NCBI RefSeq assembly: GCF_000284515.1
Contig: NC_017668.1
Coordinates: 248,001 to 312,000, forward strand
Origin: Halobacillus halophilus DSM 2266
GTDB taxonomy: Bacteria; Bacillota; Bacilli; Bacillales; Halobacillaceae
Direction: 5' to 3'
DNA length: 64,000 bases
Of this stretch, positions 1 to 8,071 are shown piece after piece. Position 1 is the first letter of the stretch. Each line of letters opens with the position of its first letter. The translations under genes and the position numbers were made by a program. The notes beneath the pieces are model-generated. The model saw only the letters and a list, made by a program, of their open reading frames with translations. It was not told the origin of the DNA and ran no database searches.

Positions 1-1
1 C

Positions 2-1264
2 ACTGGGGCAGTATATGATATTAATGCAGATGAGCTGATGGGCAGATCCGTCTATGATCTGGAAAAAGAAGGACTCTTTACTCCTCTTGCTACGCCAAAA
101 GTCGTGGAGTCGCAAGAGAGAGCGACTTTTGTTCAAACCCTTAAGGGTGGTAAGAAATTGCTGGTTACGGCTTTGCCCGTTTTTAATAATGACGGTGAGC
201 TTGTACGTGTAGTCAGCTACTCGCATGATGTAACGGAATTAATGGAAATCAAGGCCGGAATGGAAGAGATGACGGTTGAGATGGAGCGTGTAAGAGATGA
301 GCTTACTCGGTTAAAGCAGCAGAATGAGGGAGAGTTTATTGCTAAAAGTGAACAAATGCGCAAAGTCCTCGCTACAGCCAGTCAGGTGGCGGGTGTAGAC
401 GTAAATGTTCTTCTCTTAGGTGAGTCTGGGGTAGGCAAGACAGAGCTAGCAAAAATGATGCATGAAAAAAGCGAGCGTTCAAGCGGCCCCTTTATTGAAG
501 TAAACTGCGGAGCGATCCCGGATTCATTATTTGAAGCAGAACTGTTCGGTTATGAAGGCGGCTCCTTTACGGGGGCTACTAAAGGAGGAAGGAAGGGATT
601 TGCTGAACTGGCTTCTGGCGGAACCTTGTTTCTGGACGAGGTAGGAGAGTTATCCCTGGCCAATCAAGTAAAGGTACTAAAATTAATTCAGAAAAAAGAG
701 TTCTATAAAGTAGGCGGCCGTAAAGAAATTCATTCCGATTTCCGCCTGATTAGTGCAACAAATAAGCATTTAAAAGAATCTGTAGAGCAAAAGCTGTTTA
801 GAGAAGACCTTTATTTCCGGCTGAATGTAGTTCCTTTAACGATTCCTCCTTTAAGGGAAAGAAAAGAAGATATTACCCCGCTTCTCCAATCCTTTCTTGA
901 GCATTTTACGACCCGTTATAAAAGAAAAAAAGTGTTAGATCGAGATGTACTGCATGAATTGAACAAATTGGAATGGAAAGGGAATGTAAGAGAGCTTATG
1001 AATCTGGTGGAAAGATTAGTCGTTACTTCGCAGGACACTATTATTCTTCCTTCCGATCTCCCTGAATCCTATCAGCAGATCATTTCTTCCTATTCAGAAA
1101 TGAATAATTTTGAGGAACCCTTGGCTATGACCATGGAAAAAGTAGAAAAAGAAAGACTGGAACAAGCGAAACAAAAATTTCATACAACGACTAAAATAGC
1201 AGAAGCACTGGGCATCAGCCAGCCTACCGTAGTTAGAAAACTCAAAAAATACAGAATTAAATAA
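2..1264 (+). CDS. sigma-54-dependent PAS/AAA+ transcriptional regulator (5' partial)
   Basis: Bacterial enhancer-binding protein that would use ATP hydrolysis to open sigma-54 promoters. The reading frame is open to the first base of the window, so the start lies upstream; the ATG at 38 is internal to a PAS-like sensor domain. Visible in order are the end of the PAS domain, a short coiled segment, the AAA+ domain with Walker A GESGVGKT, a GSFTGA loop (a variant of the usual GAFTGA sigma-54 contact loop), Walker B TLFLDEVGEL, and a Fis-type helix-turn-helix at the C-terminus (TKIAEALGISQPTVVRKLKK). A -24/-12 promoter lies directly behind the stop codon, so the YjiH/aminotransferase pair is its likely target. 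The ligand is unknown. Confidence 0.93.
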   Translation, partial: TGAVYDINADELMGRSVYDLEKEGLFTPLATPKVVESQERATFVQTLKGGKKLLVTALPVFNNDGELVRVVSYSHDVTELMEIKAGMEEMTVEMERVRDELTRLKQQNEGEFIAKSEQMRKVLATASQVAGVDVNVLLLGESGVGKTELAKMMHEKSERSSGPFIEVNCGAIPDSLFEAELFGYEGGSFTGATKGGRKGFAELASGGTLFLDEVGELSLANQVKVLKLIQKKEFYKVGGRKEIHSDFRLISATNKHLKESVEQKLFREDLYFRLNVVPLTIPPLRERKEDITPLLQSFLEHFTTRYKRKKVLDRDVLHELNKLEWKGNVRELMNLVERLVVTSQDTIILPSDLPESYQQIISSYSEMNNFEEPLAMTMEKVEKERLEQAKQKFHTTTKIAEALGISQPTVVRKLKKYRIK

Positions 1265-1269
1265 TAAAT

Positions 1270-1286
1270 TGGCACGATACTTGCAT
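1270..1286 (+). promoter_or_regulatory. sigma-54 (-24/-12) promoter
   Basis: TGGCAC-N5-TTGCAT matches the sigma-54 consensus TGGCAC-N5-TTGCW at every fixed position, with the essential GG (1271-1272) and GC (1283-1284) exactly 10 bp apart. The predicted start site is about 1296. It sits just behind the regulator gene and drives the following two genes; that assignment is an inference from position. Confidence 0.9.
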
Positions 1287-1291
1287 GTTAC

Positions 1292-1325
1292 AAAGGTAAG
1301 AGACTGTAGTCTTTTGCCTTTTTTT
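1292..1325 (+). terminator. intrinsic terminator overlapping the sigma-54 start site
   Basis: A 13-bp stem (1292-1304 with 1309-1321, two G-U pairs, 4-nt loop) is followed by a T run. It ends the regulator transcript. A sigma-54 transcript starting near 1296 would lack the outermost part of the 5' arm, so only the inner stem could form. Confidence 0.7.
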
Positions 1326-1542
1326 ATTAGTTTTTGTTAGAGGTCGTGGCCGATTTCTCTTAAACGTGATCTTCGACTAAAGGGGATTGTGGAAGAAGCC
1401 TTTTCGAGGTGTTGTGTGGAGGAGTGTTCCAGGAATCAGCTCGTCCAGCTAGTACAAAGGTGTAGAGTGGCTGAGAGATTTGTCTTAGACGATAGGTTGT
1501 TTTCAATGTAACCTTATTAAATAATTTTAAGGAGTGGAAGCG
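1297..1542 (+). other. 246-nt untranslated leader, unassigned
   Basis: This lies between the predicted sigma-54 start site and the first gene. After the terminator I see no convincing open frame and no riboswitch class I recognise. Confidence 0.4.
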
Positions 1543-2946
1543 ATGGAGGTTAAGCAAAAAGAAAGTTTTCAATCGGAGGAATGGAATGAGCAACAGGGTA
1601 ATGGGAAGCGGCACTCCAGTCGAAGTTATTTTTGGTTTATAGTTCCTTCTTTATTAGGCGTGTTATTGTTTTTATTCCCTATTCCTTACGGCGGAAAAAT
1701 TACGATTGGCGTCGGCATTATGGCAGAATCTGTACAGGCAAATCTGGAGCCGATTCTCCCAAGTTTAATGACAGGAATTCTAGTGGTTTCGGCTATCCTT
1801 CCAGTCGTAGCGAAAACGGTGAAGCCAAAATTTATCATCGATCAACCGTTCATAAAACAACTATTTGATGTGAACACGTTTTGGATGGTCACGAGAATAA
1901 TTGGAGCTGTATTTGCTCTGATGACTCTTTTTGCCGTTGGACCGAAGTTTATCATTTCTGATGTTACCGGTGGCACTATGCTTTATTCTCTCGTCCCTGT
2001 TCTCGCTGCCTGGTTTTTGTTTGCTGGAATTTTAATGCCTTTATTAATGGAATTCGGCTTAATGGATTTTATAGGGACAATGCTTCGTAAAGTAATGAGG
2101 CCAGTATTTAAGCTGCCGGGCCGTTCTTCTATTGATGCTTTAGCCTCCTGGATGGGAGCGGGAACCGTAGGTGTCTTAATTACCACCAAGCAATATGAAG
2201 AAGGATATTATACAAAGCGGGAAGCTGCTACTATTGCAACGAACTTTTCGATTAACTCAATTGCTTTTAGTTTAGTGGTGATCAGCTTCATAGGTTTAGA
2301 AGAGTTCTTTGTACCTTTCTATTTGACCGTGGTTATAGCCGGTCTGGTGGCTGCTTTCATTTGTCCAAGAATCCCACCGTTATCAAGAAAAGCGGATACT
2401 TATTATGAGGGTACAGGGATGAGAATCTCAGAAGATACACCTGAAGGAATGTCCAATTTTCAATGGGGGTTAAATAAAGCTCTTAGCAAAGCTTCCGAAG
2501 TTAAAGGTGTGAAACATGTAGCACGGCAAGGAGTACAAACGGTTCTCGATATCTATTTTGCATTGATTCCATTGGTGATGGCACTTGGAACAATTGCTTT
2601 AATTATAGCTGAATTCACACCATTTTTTAACTATTTGTCCTTACCGATTGTACCTGTCCTTCAGTGGATGCAAATACCTGAAGCTGCCCAGGCAGCTCCG
2701 GCTATGCTGGTCGGGTTTGCTGATATGTTTCTTCCAGCTGTCATTGGCTCAGGGATAGAAAGCGAATTAACACGATTCGTCATCGCAGCCATTTCACTAA
2801 CCCAGCTCATTTATATGTCTGAGATTGGCATACTCCTAGTTAAATCTAAGATTCCAATTTCAGTAGGGGAACTTGCTGTTATTTTCCTGCAGCGCACAGT
2901 GATTACCCTTCCCATTATCGTAATAATTGCCCACTTTATTTTTTAG
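1543..2946 (+). CDS. YjiH family nucleoside-recognition (Gate) domain membrane protein
   Basis: Polytopic inner-membrane protein of the YjiH type, about ten hydrophobic segments, with Gate-type stretches such as the WMGAGTVGVLITTKQYEEGYY region. Family members are presumed transporters of unproven substrate. The ATG at 1543 is chosen over the upstream in-frame GTG at 1534 because AAGGAG (1529-1534) lies 8 nt ahead of it. The next gene starts 13 nt downstream with its own AGGAGG, so the two form an operon behind the sigma-54 promoter. Import of an amino compound for the partner aminotransferase is an inference from context. Confidence 0.85.
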   Translation: MEVKQKESFQSEEWNEQQGNGKRHSSRSYFWFIVPSLLGVLLFLFPIPYGGKITIGVGIMAESVQANLEPILPSLMTGILVVSAILPVVAKTVKPKFIIDQPFIKQLFDVNTFWMVTRIIGAVFALMTLFAVGPKFIISDVTGGTMLYSLVPVLAAWFLFAGILMPLLMEFGLMDFIGTMLRKVMRPVFKLPGRSSIDALASWMGAGTVGVLITTKQYEEGYYTKREAATIATNFSINSIAFSLVVISFIGLEEFFVPFYLTVVIAGLVAAFICPRIPPLSRKADTYYEGTGMRISEDTPEGMSNFQWGLNKALSKASEVKGVKHVARQGVQTVLDIYFALIPLVMALGTIALIIAEFTPFFNYLSLPIVPVLQWMQIPEAAQAAPAMLVGFADMFLPAVIGSGIESELTRFVIAAISLTQLIYMSEIGILLVKSKIPISVGELAVIFLQRTVITLPIIVIIAHFIF

Positions 2947-2958
2947 GAGGAGAAATAT

Positions 2959-4281
2959 ATGAATTCATCATTTGAGGATCTATATGGACGCATGTCTGAT
3001 TTACTAGCCCCGAGTATGGCAAAAGACCACCCCAATCTACCGGTAGTAAAGGAAGAAGGATGTTACTATTACGGAACAGATGGTAAGAAGTATTTGGATT
3101 TCACCTCGGGTATTGCTGTAGCTAATACCGGTCACCGTCATCCGAAAGTCGTTCAGGCTATTAAGGATAGTGCAGATAACTTAATGCATGGACCTTCCGG
3201 AGTAATTATGTATGATTCTATTCTCAGAGTTGCTGATCGGTTAAAAGAGAAATTACCCGGAAATCTGGATTGTTTCTTTTTTGCAAACAGTGGTACGGAG
3301 GCCATAGAGGGAGCTTTAAAATTAGCTAAATATGCGACTCAACGCCCTTACACGATTTCCTTTACCGGCTGTTTTCACGGCAGGTCGCTGGGGGCGCTTG
3401 GAGTCAGCACCTCGAAAAGTAAATATCGGAAATTTTTGCAGCCTAATGGACTGACTTATCAGCTGCCTTACGCTGACAGCTCAGGGTGTCCAGAGGGGCA
3501 GGATGAAGGGGAATACTGTGCGGAAAAACTCGAAAAAGAGGCAGAGCTTTTATTTGATCATCAGGTAACACCGGAAGAAGTCGCCTGCATGATTGTGGAG
3601 CCAGTCCTTGGAGAAGGCGGATACATTATTCCTCCTAAAGCCTGGCTGCAAAAGGTTCGCGAAATTTGCGACCGACATGGTATTCTCTTAATTTTTGACG
3701 AGGTCCAGACAGGGTTCGGACGAACTGGGGAGTGGTTTGCTGCTCAAACATTTGAAGTTACCCCAGATATTATGGCGATTGCTAAAGGGATCGCTTCAGG
3801 CATGCCTCTAAGTGCTACGGTTGCTTCTAAGGAATTGATGAGTAAATGGCCGATGGGGACTCACGGTACCACGTTCGGGGGAAACCCTATTGCCTGTTCA
3901 GCAGCGCTTGCTACCCTGGATGTAATGGAAGAGGAACATCTAATCGATAATTCAAGAGAACTCGGAGCATACGCCTTACGACGGTTAAAAGAAATAAGAG
4001 AAAGGCATGAAGTCATCGGCGAGGTCCGGGGGGTAGGACTCATGATTGGAATAGAAATTATCGACCCTGAAACAGGGAATCCGGATGGAGCTGGAATGAT
4101 GAATATATTAGACACTTCCCTTGAAAAAGGTGTTCTGTTCTATTTATGCGGGAAGCATCAGGAGGTTATCCGCATGATTCCTCCGCTAATCGTTACCAGA
4201 GAGCAGATTGATCAAGGCTTGGCCGTATTTGAAGAGGCCGTATATGAGTTCGAACAGAAAAAAACATATGTAGGTTCATAA
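2959..4281 (+). CDS. class III PLP-dependent aminotransferase (4-aminobutyrate/omega-amino acid type)
   Basis: Fold-type I, class III aminotransferase of 440 residues, a normal family length. Visible are [15 protein letters not shown] (phosphate-binding region), [12 protein letters not shown], the cofactor aspartate in [13 protein letters not shown] (about D247) and the Schiff-base lysine in AIAKGIASG (about K276). Such enzymes transfer the terminal amino group of GABA, ornithine or related omega-amino acids to 2-oxoglutarate; the exact donor cannot be read from sequence. It is co-transcribed with the YjiH protein under apparent sigma-54 control, which in Bacillaceae commonly drives amino-acid or amine catabolism. 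It starts at 2959 after AGGAGGAG. Confidence 0.92.
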   Translation: MNSSFEDLYGRMSDLLAPSMAKDHPNLPVVKEEGCYYYGTDGKKYLDFTSGIAVANTGHRHPKVVQAIKDSADNLMHGPSGVIMYDSILRVADRLKEKLPGNLDCFFFANSGTEAIEGALKLAKYATQRPYTISFTGCFHGRSLGALGVSTSKSKYRKFLQPNGLTYQLPYADSSGCPEGQDEGEYCAEKLEKEAELLFDHQVTPEEVACMIVEPVLGEGGYIIPPKAWLQKVREICDRHGILLIFDEVQTGFGRTGEWFAAQTFEVTPDIMAIAKGIASGMPLSATVASKELMSKWPMGTHGTTFGGNPIACSAALATLDVMEEEHLIDNSRELGAYALRRLKEIRERHEVIGEVRGVGLMIGIEIIDPETGNPDGAGMMNILDTSLEKGVLFYLCGKHQEVIRMIPPLIVTREQIDQGLAVFEEAVYEFEQKKTYVGS

Positions 4282-4284
4282 ACT

Positions 4285-4318
4285 AGAAAGCCTGAGCATA
4301 TTGCTCAGGCTTTCTTGC
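4285..4318 (+). terminator. terminator after aminotransferase
   Basis: The 14-bp stem AGAAAGCCTGAGCA / TGCTCAGGCTTTCT with a TAT loop follows the stop codon. The T tract is short and broken. Confidence 0.75.
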
Positions 4319-4350
4319 TAGGATCAAAATTAAAGCAAAAAGAATAGCAG

Positions 4351-4725
4351 CTAGTACCAAAACTCTCTGGAAATATCCATTTCAATGGTTGGATTTTCAG
4401 TCTTCAATTTACCAAGCAATTTGCCGCAGTTTCTAATGTGAACCAAGTATTTTCTGCCGGTCTTCATTTTAAATACCAATCCATTATAACTTCTATCTGG
4501 CGTACCGATTTGAATAGCTCCTTTAGGAATTTGGCTCAAATTGACCTCGTAAATCATATCAATTTCTTGAATGGGGAGACGAGTCGTATCCCAGCCGAAC
4601 ACTCGGCTAAGCTTAAGCTCATTATCGGTAATTTTATAATTAACCGTTACTAAATTACCGATAACAAAAATAAGAGCAAAAACTAGAAAGAACAAGAGCA
4701 TATAAACAATAAACATATGAAGCAT
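4351..4725 (-). CDS. small membrane protein with PH-like domain
   Basis: About 125 residues. An N-terminal hydrophobic helix (HMFIVYMLLFFLVFALIFVIGN) leads into a beta-rich domain (VNYKITDNELKLSRVFGWDTTRLPIQEIDMIYE) typical of bacterial PH-like/bPH membrane-anchored domains. The function is unknown. The frame extends upstream to a TTG at 4785, but the ATG at 4725 is preceded by AAGGGAG at good spacing and is preferred. It stands alone between an operon terminator and a large repeat. Confidence 0.7.
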   Translation of the reverse strand: MLHMFIVYMLLFFLVFALIFVIGNLVTVNYKITDNELKLSRVFGWDTTRLPIQEIDMIYEVNLSQIPKGAIQIGTPDRSYNGLVFKMKTGRKYLVHIRNCGKLLGKLKTENPTIEMDISREFWY

Positions 4726-4843
4726 TTGTCTCCCTTCTATTAAATCCTTAATAATAGGTACGATTACATAAGAAAAGGGTTTCAACTACTATTGATCATA
4801 AGAAGCTCTTATTGAATTTTAAGCAAAATGATATTAAACTAAC

Positions 4844-5445
4844 GGGCCGGATTGTGGAAGACTCAGTTTCGAGATATTTGTTTGAGGTGGAGGTCCTGCG
4901 GGGGGGAGATTTCGCTTTCCGTAAGCACGTGGTAAGCTTCCTCAGGCTTCGCCTTCCGGGATCTTACCAATCATGTGTATCCCACAGGAGTCTTCATCGT
5001 CCCCCTCCGGACCGTGCCAAATCAGATGCTTGAAACGACTTCAAACATTACTTGATTGAAGATGAAATAGACCATGTAGTTTTGTGCCTATTTTCAGGAT
5101 GTAACGACCCACAAATCTTGTCGTGAAAGCATTTCATTTAGAGTAAGGTGGAGAACCTTTTTCTTCTGGAAGGGTCCGTTCCCCTAAATCGAGTTGGGCT
5201 GGTGGGGAAATGACGAGACTCCCATGGGAGAAGGGACTAGGTGAGATCCCGCAGGGAGTGAAACGAGCGAGGAAGCTCCTGGTAATAAGCAGGATCGACT
5301 AAAGTCGCCACGTCCTGTGGCAACGTCGATCGACCCCACGTCATGTAGGGCCATAGGAAAGCGAGTTATTTCCCCACCAGCCCTCCTCCATTTAACGTAA
5401 AGGAACCAATTATCTCGAAATCGAGTCTTAAACAAACGGGAGCTT
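4844..5445 (+). repeat. interspersed 0.6-kb repeat, copy A
   Basis: The left edge carries GGGCCGGATTGTG followed by AAGACTCAGTTTCGAGATA. The right edge carries the inverted counterpart (ATCTCGAAATCGAGTCTT) and ends in CGGGAGCTTTTC. The interior is GC-rich with several short palindromic blocks, for example TTCCTCAGGCTTCGCCTTCC and CTCCCATGGGAG. Copies B, C and D elsewhere in the window share ends and internal blocks. No transposase or convincing gene lies inside; the open frames here are chance. Confidence 0.85.
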
Positions 5446-5573
5446 TTCTTTAAAAATCAAGATTCAGAATAAACAGAATATTTATATATGAATTCAATAA
5501 GTTGAGCTCCTGCATAGATTTTGAAATAATTGAGCTTATATATACTGATTGAGAATGGAGGGAGAAGTAAGCT

Positions 5574-6008
5574 ATGCATTTGCTGTTAATGTTACTTGTT
5601 TTTATTGGCGGTATTGGAGTTGCAGTTCAATCATCAGTAAATGGGGGACTCGGGCAGAAGATTGGCGTGTTTGAAGGAGCATTTACCTCCTTTTTAGTAG
5701 GAACAGTTGTCTTATTTTTAGTTATGCTTTTTTTCGGGAAAGGGAATATCGTTAATGTGTTTCAAGTTCCGAAATGGCAGCTTCTAGGAGGGGTGCTGGG
5801 AGCTTTCTTTGTTTCGACCATGGTTTTAGCTGTACCTAGAATTGGAGTAGGGGCTGCTATTTTTACGCTAATATCTGCTCAGCTTATTGCAAGCTCACTT
5901 ATCGACCACTTCGGCTGGCTTGGTATGAAACAGATCCCGCTGGATGGTCAAAGAATAGCTGGAATGGCTCTCATGATTATTGCTATTTTGCTTTATACTA
6001 AAAATTAA
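5574..6008 (+). CDS. DMT family transporter, YdcZ/DUF606 type
   Basis: 144 residues, almost entirely hydrophobic, with four to five membrane helices and the family-typical GGIGVAVQSSVNGGLGQKIG start and GAAIFTLISAQLIASSLIDHFG segment. The YdcZ branch of the drug/metabolite transporter superfamily consists of short proteins, often encoded in pairs and thought to act as dimers; only one copy is present here. GGAGGGAGAAG precedes the ATG. It is single, convergent with nadA across a bidirectional terminator. Substrate unknown. Confidence 0.85.
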   Translation: MHLLLMLLVFIGGIGVAVQSSVNGGLGQKIGVFEGAFTSFLVGTVVLFLVMLFFGKGNIVNVFQVPKWQLLGGVLGAFFVSTMVLAVPRIGVGAAIFTLISAQLIASSLIDHFGWLGMKQIPLDGQRIAGMALMIIAILLYTKN

Positions 6009-6020
6009 TTCTTTCATACA

Positions 6021-6059
6021 TAAAAAAAGGCGCTTCTCTGTTGAGAGGCGCCTTTTTTT
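6021..6059. terminator. bidirectional terminator
   Basis: GGCGCTTCTC / GAGAGGCGCC stem with a TGTT loop, flanked by seven A on one side and seven T on the other, between the convergent DMT gene and nadA. Confidence 0.9.
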
Positions 6060-6114
6060 AGTTATCGAGAAACAGTTCATTTTATTCATTGTACTTGTAA
6101 ATTTCTTTTTAACA

Positions 6115-7221
6115 TCAGGCCCTTGCCAGCATACGTTCCAGTGCTTTTTTAGCATCGGCCGCAATCTCAGGATCTACTTTTATTAAGTTTTGAGGTTTCC
6201 CTTCGGCTAAGGTTTCCAATGACCATACGAGGTGAGGGAGATCAATTCGATTCATGGTAAGACAAGGACACATCCGTGGATTTAAGGAAATGATATGCTG
6301 TTCCGGGTGTTCGTGGATAATTCGGTTCACTAAATTCATTTCCGTGCCGATCGCCCATGCACTGCCAGGAGGAGCATTTTCGATTTGATTAATAATATAA
6401 TTCGTTGATCCAGCATAATCGGATAGAGCTACCACTTCACGGCTGCATTCAGGGTGAACAATGATGTTCATATTAGGATAATCTTTTCGTACCTGTTCGA
6501 CGTTTGGCACAGTAAAGTTTTCGTGAACCGAACAGTGCCCTTTCCATAAAATCACTTTCACTTCTTCGACAGGTACTTCGTGAAGCAACTCTTCTTGTAT
6601 AGGATCCCATACCGCCATTTGTTCGAGAGGGATGCCGAGGTCGTAGGCCGTATTCCGCCCCAGATGCTGATCCGGCAAAAACATAATACGCTCTTTTTGG
6701 GATAAAGCCCATTCGATCATCCCCGCTGCATTGGAGGAAGTGACTGTGGCTCCGCCATGCTTTCCTACAAATGCTTTAATGGCAGCAGTTGAATTAACAT
6801 AGGTAAGTGGGAGTATGGTGTTGTTAAAGATGCCCATTAGCTTCTTCCATGCTTTTTCAGTTTGCGTGAGGTTCGCCATATCGGCCATCGAACAGCCAGC
6901 TCTCATATCAGGGAGGTACACATGCTGGTCCTCCCGAGTCAAAATATCGGCGGTTTCTGCCATAAAATGTACTCCGCAAAAAACGATCGCTTCTGCTTCG
7001 TGCTGACTTGCCGAAAGCTGAGCTAGTTTAAGAGAATCTCCGCGTACATCGGCAAACTGGATGACTTCATCTTTCTGATAGTGGTGACCAGGGAGAAAAA
7101 GTTGCGCGCCCATTGTCTTTTTTACACGCCGAATGATAGTTTCTAATTCCTCTTTACTCCTATTTTTGTAACGCTCGGGTAAAGTGGGGCTGGAATTTTC
7201 CATCTTTTCAAATAGATTCAT
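6115..7221 (-). CDS. nadA: quinolinate synthase A
   Basis: Condenses iminoaspartate with dihydroxyacetone phosphate to quinolinate, using a [4Fe-4S] cluster. 368 residues, the B. subtilis length. Cysteines fall at 110 (DMRAGCSM), 230 (WKGHCSVH) and 320 (RMCPCLTMN), the positions of the known cluster ligands. The frame extends upstream, but the ATG at 7221 follows GGAGG and gives the family N-terminus. Its start overlaps the end of nadC by 14 nt, so it is the last gene of nadB-nadC-nadA. The divergent nifS gene probably supplies sulfur for the cluster. Confidence 0.98.
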   Translation of the reverse strand: MNLFEKMENSSPTLPERYKNRSKEELETIIRRVKKTMGAQLFLPGHHYQKDEVIQFADVRGDSLKLAQLSASQHEAEAIVFCGVHFMAETADILTREDQHVYLPDMRAGCSMADMANLTQTEKAWKKLMGIFNNTILPLTYVNSTAAIKAFVGKHGGATVTSSNAAGMIEWALSQKERIMFLPDQHLGRNTAYDLGIPLEQMAVWDPIQEELLHEVPVEEVKVILWKGHCSVHENFTVPNVEQVRKDYPNMNIIVHPECSREVVALSDYAGSTNYIINQIENAPPGSAWAIGTEMNLVNRIIHEHPEQHIISLNPRMCPCLTMNRIDLPHLVWSLETLAEGKPQNLIKVDPEIAADAKKALERMLARA

Positions 7222-8071
7222 AGTTGGGCCTCCTTTGTTTAATCGAAACATTTGCACTAATATCAAGAGAAGTAGCTGAATGGGTAAGCGCTCCAAGGGA
7301 AATATAATCAACTCCCGACTCACGGTATGCGGCTAAATTATTCAAGTGAATTCCTCCTGAAGCTTCCGTTGTAATGTGAGAAGGGACGAACTTGACCAAA
7401 GTGCTGATTTCTTCTGGAGACCGGTTATCGAACATAATGCAGTCAGCTCTAGCCTGGACAGCTTCCTTAACCTGAGCTTCCGTTTCTGTTTCCACTTCAA
7501 TTTTTACCATGTGCCCCAGCTTGGCTCTTACTATTTCGACGGCTTTTAAAATGGAACCGGCAAAAGCTATATGATTATCTTTCAACATGACGGCGTCGTA
7601 CAAACCATATCTATGATTTACTCCCCCTCCCATCCGGACAGCGTATTTTTCAAACATTCTTAGCCCAGGGGTGGTCTTTCTTGTGTCACAAATTTTCGTT
7701 TCTTGATTATTGAGAGTTTCAACTGCTCGTTTAGTATTTGTAGCGATTCCGCTCATTCGTTGAATTAAATTAAGGATCACCCGTTCACCTTTCAGTAAAT
7801 TTACGATCGGTCCTTGAATAGCAGCGATGCACTCACCTGAACCGACTTCAGTCCCATCCTGAGTATAAAGTTCAATCATAATCGACGGATCAAGAAGCTG
7901 GTAACCCTCTCGAATAATTTCTGAACCACAAAAAATTCCGGACTGTTTGCTTACAAAATGCAGTTCACCTTCTGCATCTTCAGGGAAGAGGAAGTCACTG
8001 GTTACATCTTGATCTCCTATATCTTCAATAAAAAAATCTTCCAGCAGGCGCCTAACTTTTAATCTGTTCAT
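7208..8071 (-). CDS. nadC: nicotinate-nucleotide pyrophosphorylase (carboxylating)
   Basis: Converts quinolinate and PRPP to nicotinate mononucleotide, CO2 and pyrophosphate, the third step of de novo NAD synthesis. 287 residues, full length. Motifs include [23 protein letters not shown] and the [15 protein letters not shown] substrate-binding stretch, and the C-terminal EASGGI and [13 protein letters not shown] barrel strands. It overlaps nadB by 20 nt upstream and nadA by 14 nt downstream, indicating translational coupling. Confidence 0.97.
   Translation of the reverse strand: MNRLKVRRLLEDFFIEDIGDQDVTSDFLFPEDAEGELHFVSKQSGIFCGSEIIREGYQLLDPSIMIELYTQDGTEVGSGECIAAIQGPIVNLLKGERVILNLIQRMSGIATNTKRAVETLNNQETKICDTRKTTPGLRMFEKYAVRMGGGVNHRYGLYDAVMLKDNHIAFAGSILKAVEIVRAKLGHMVKIEVETETEAQVKEAVQARADCIMFDNRSPEEISTLVKFVPSHITTEASGGIHLNNLAAYRESGVDYISLGALTHSATSLDISANVSIKQRRPNYESI

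Noticed and set aside
1360-1614. 84-codon minus-strand frame in the sigma-54 leader
   Set aside because: No ribosome site, and it overlaps the start of the YjiH gene on the other strand.
5184-5435. Open frame of 83 codons on the minus strand inside repeat copy A
   Set aside because: It lies wholly in the repeat, with low-complexity Ser/Pro/Arg composition, no ribosome site, and no matching intact frame in the other copies.
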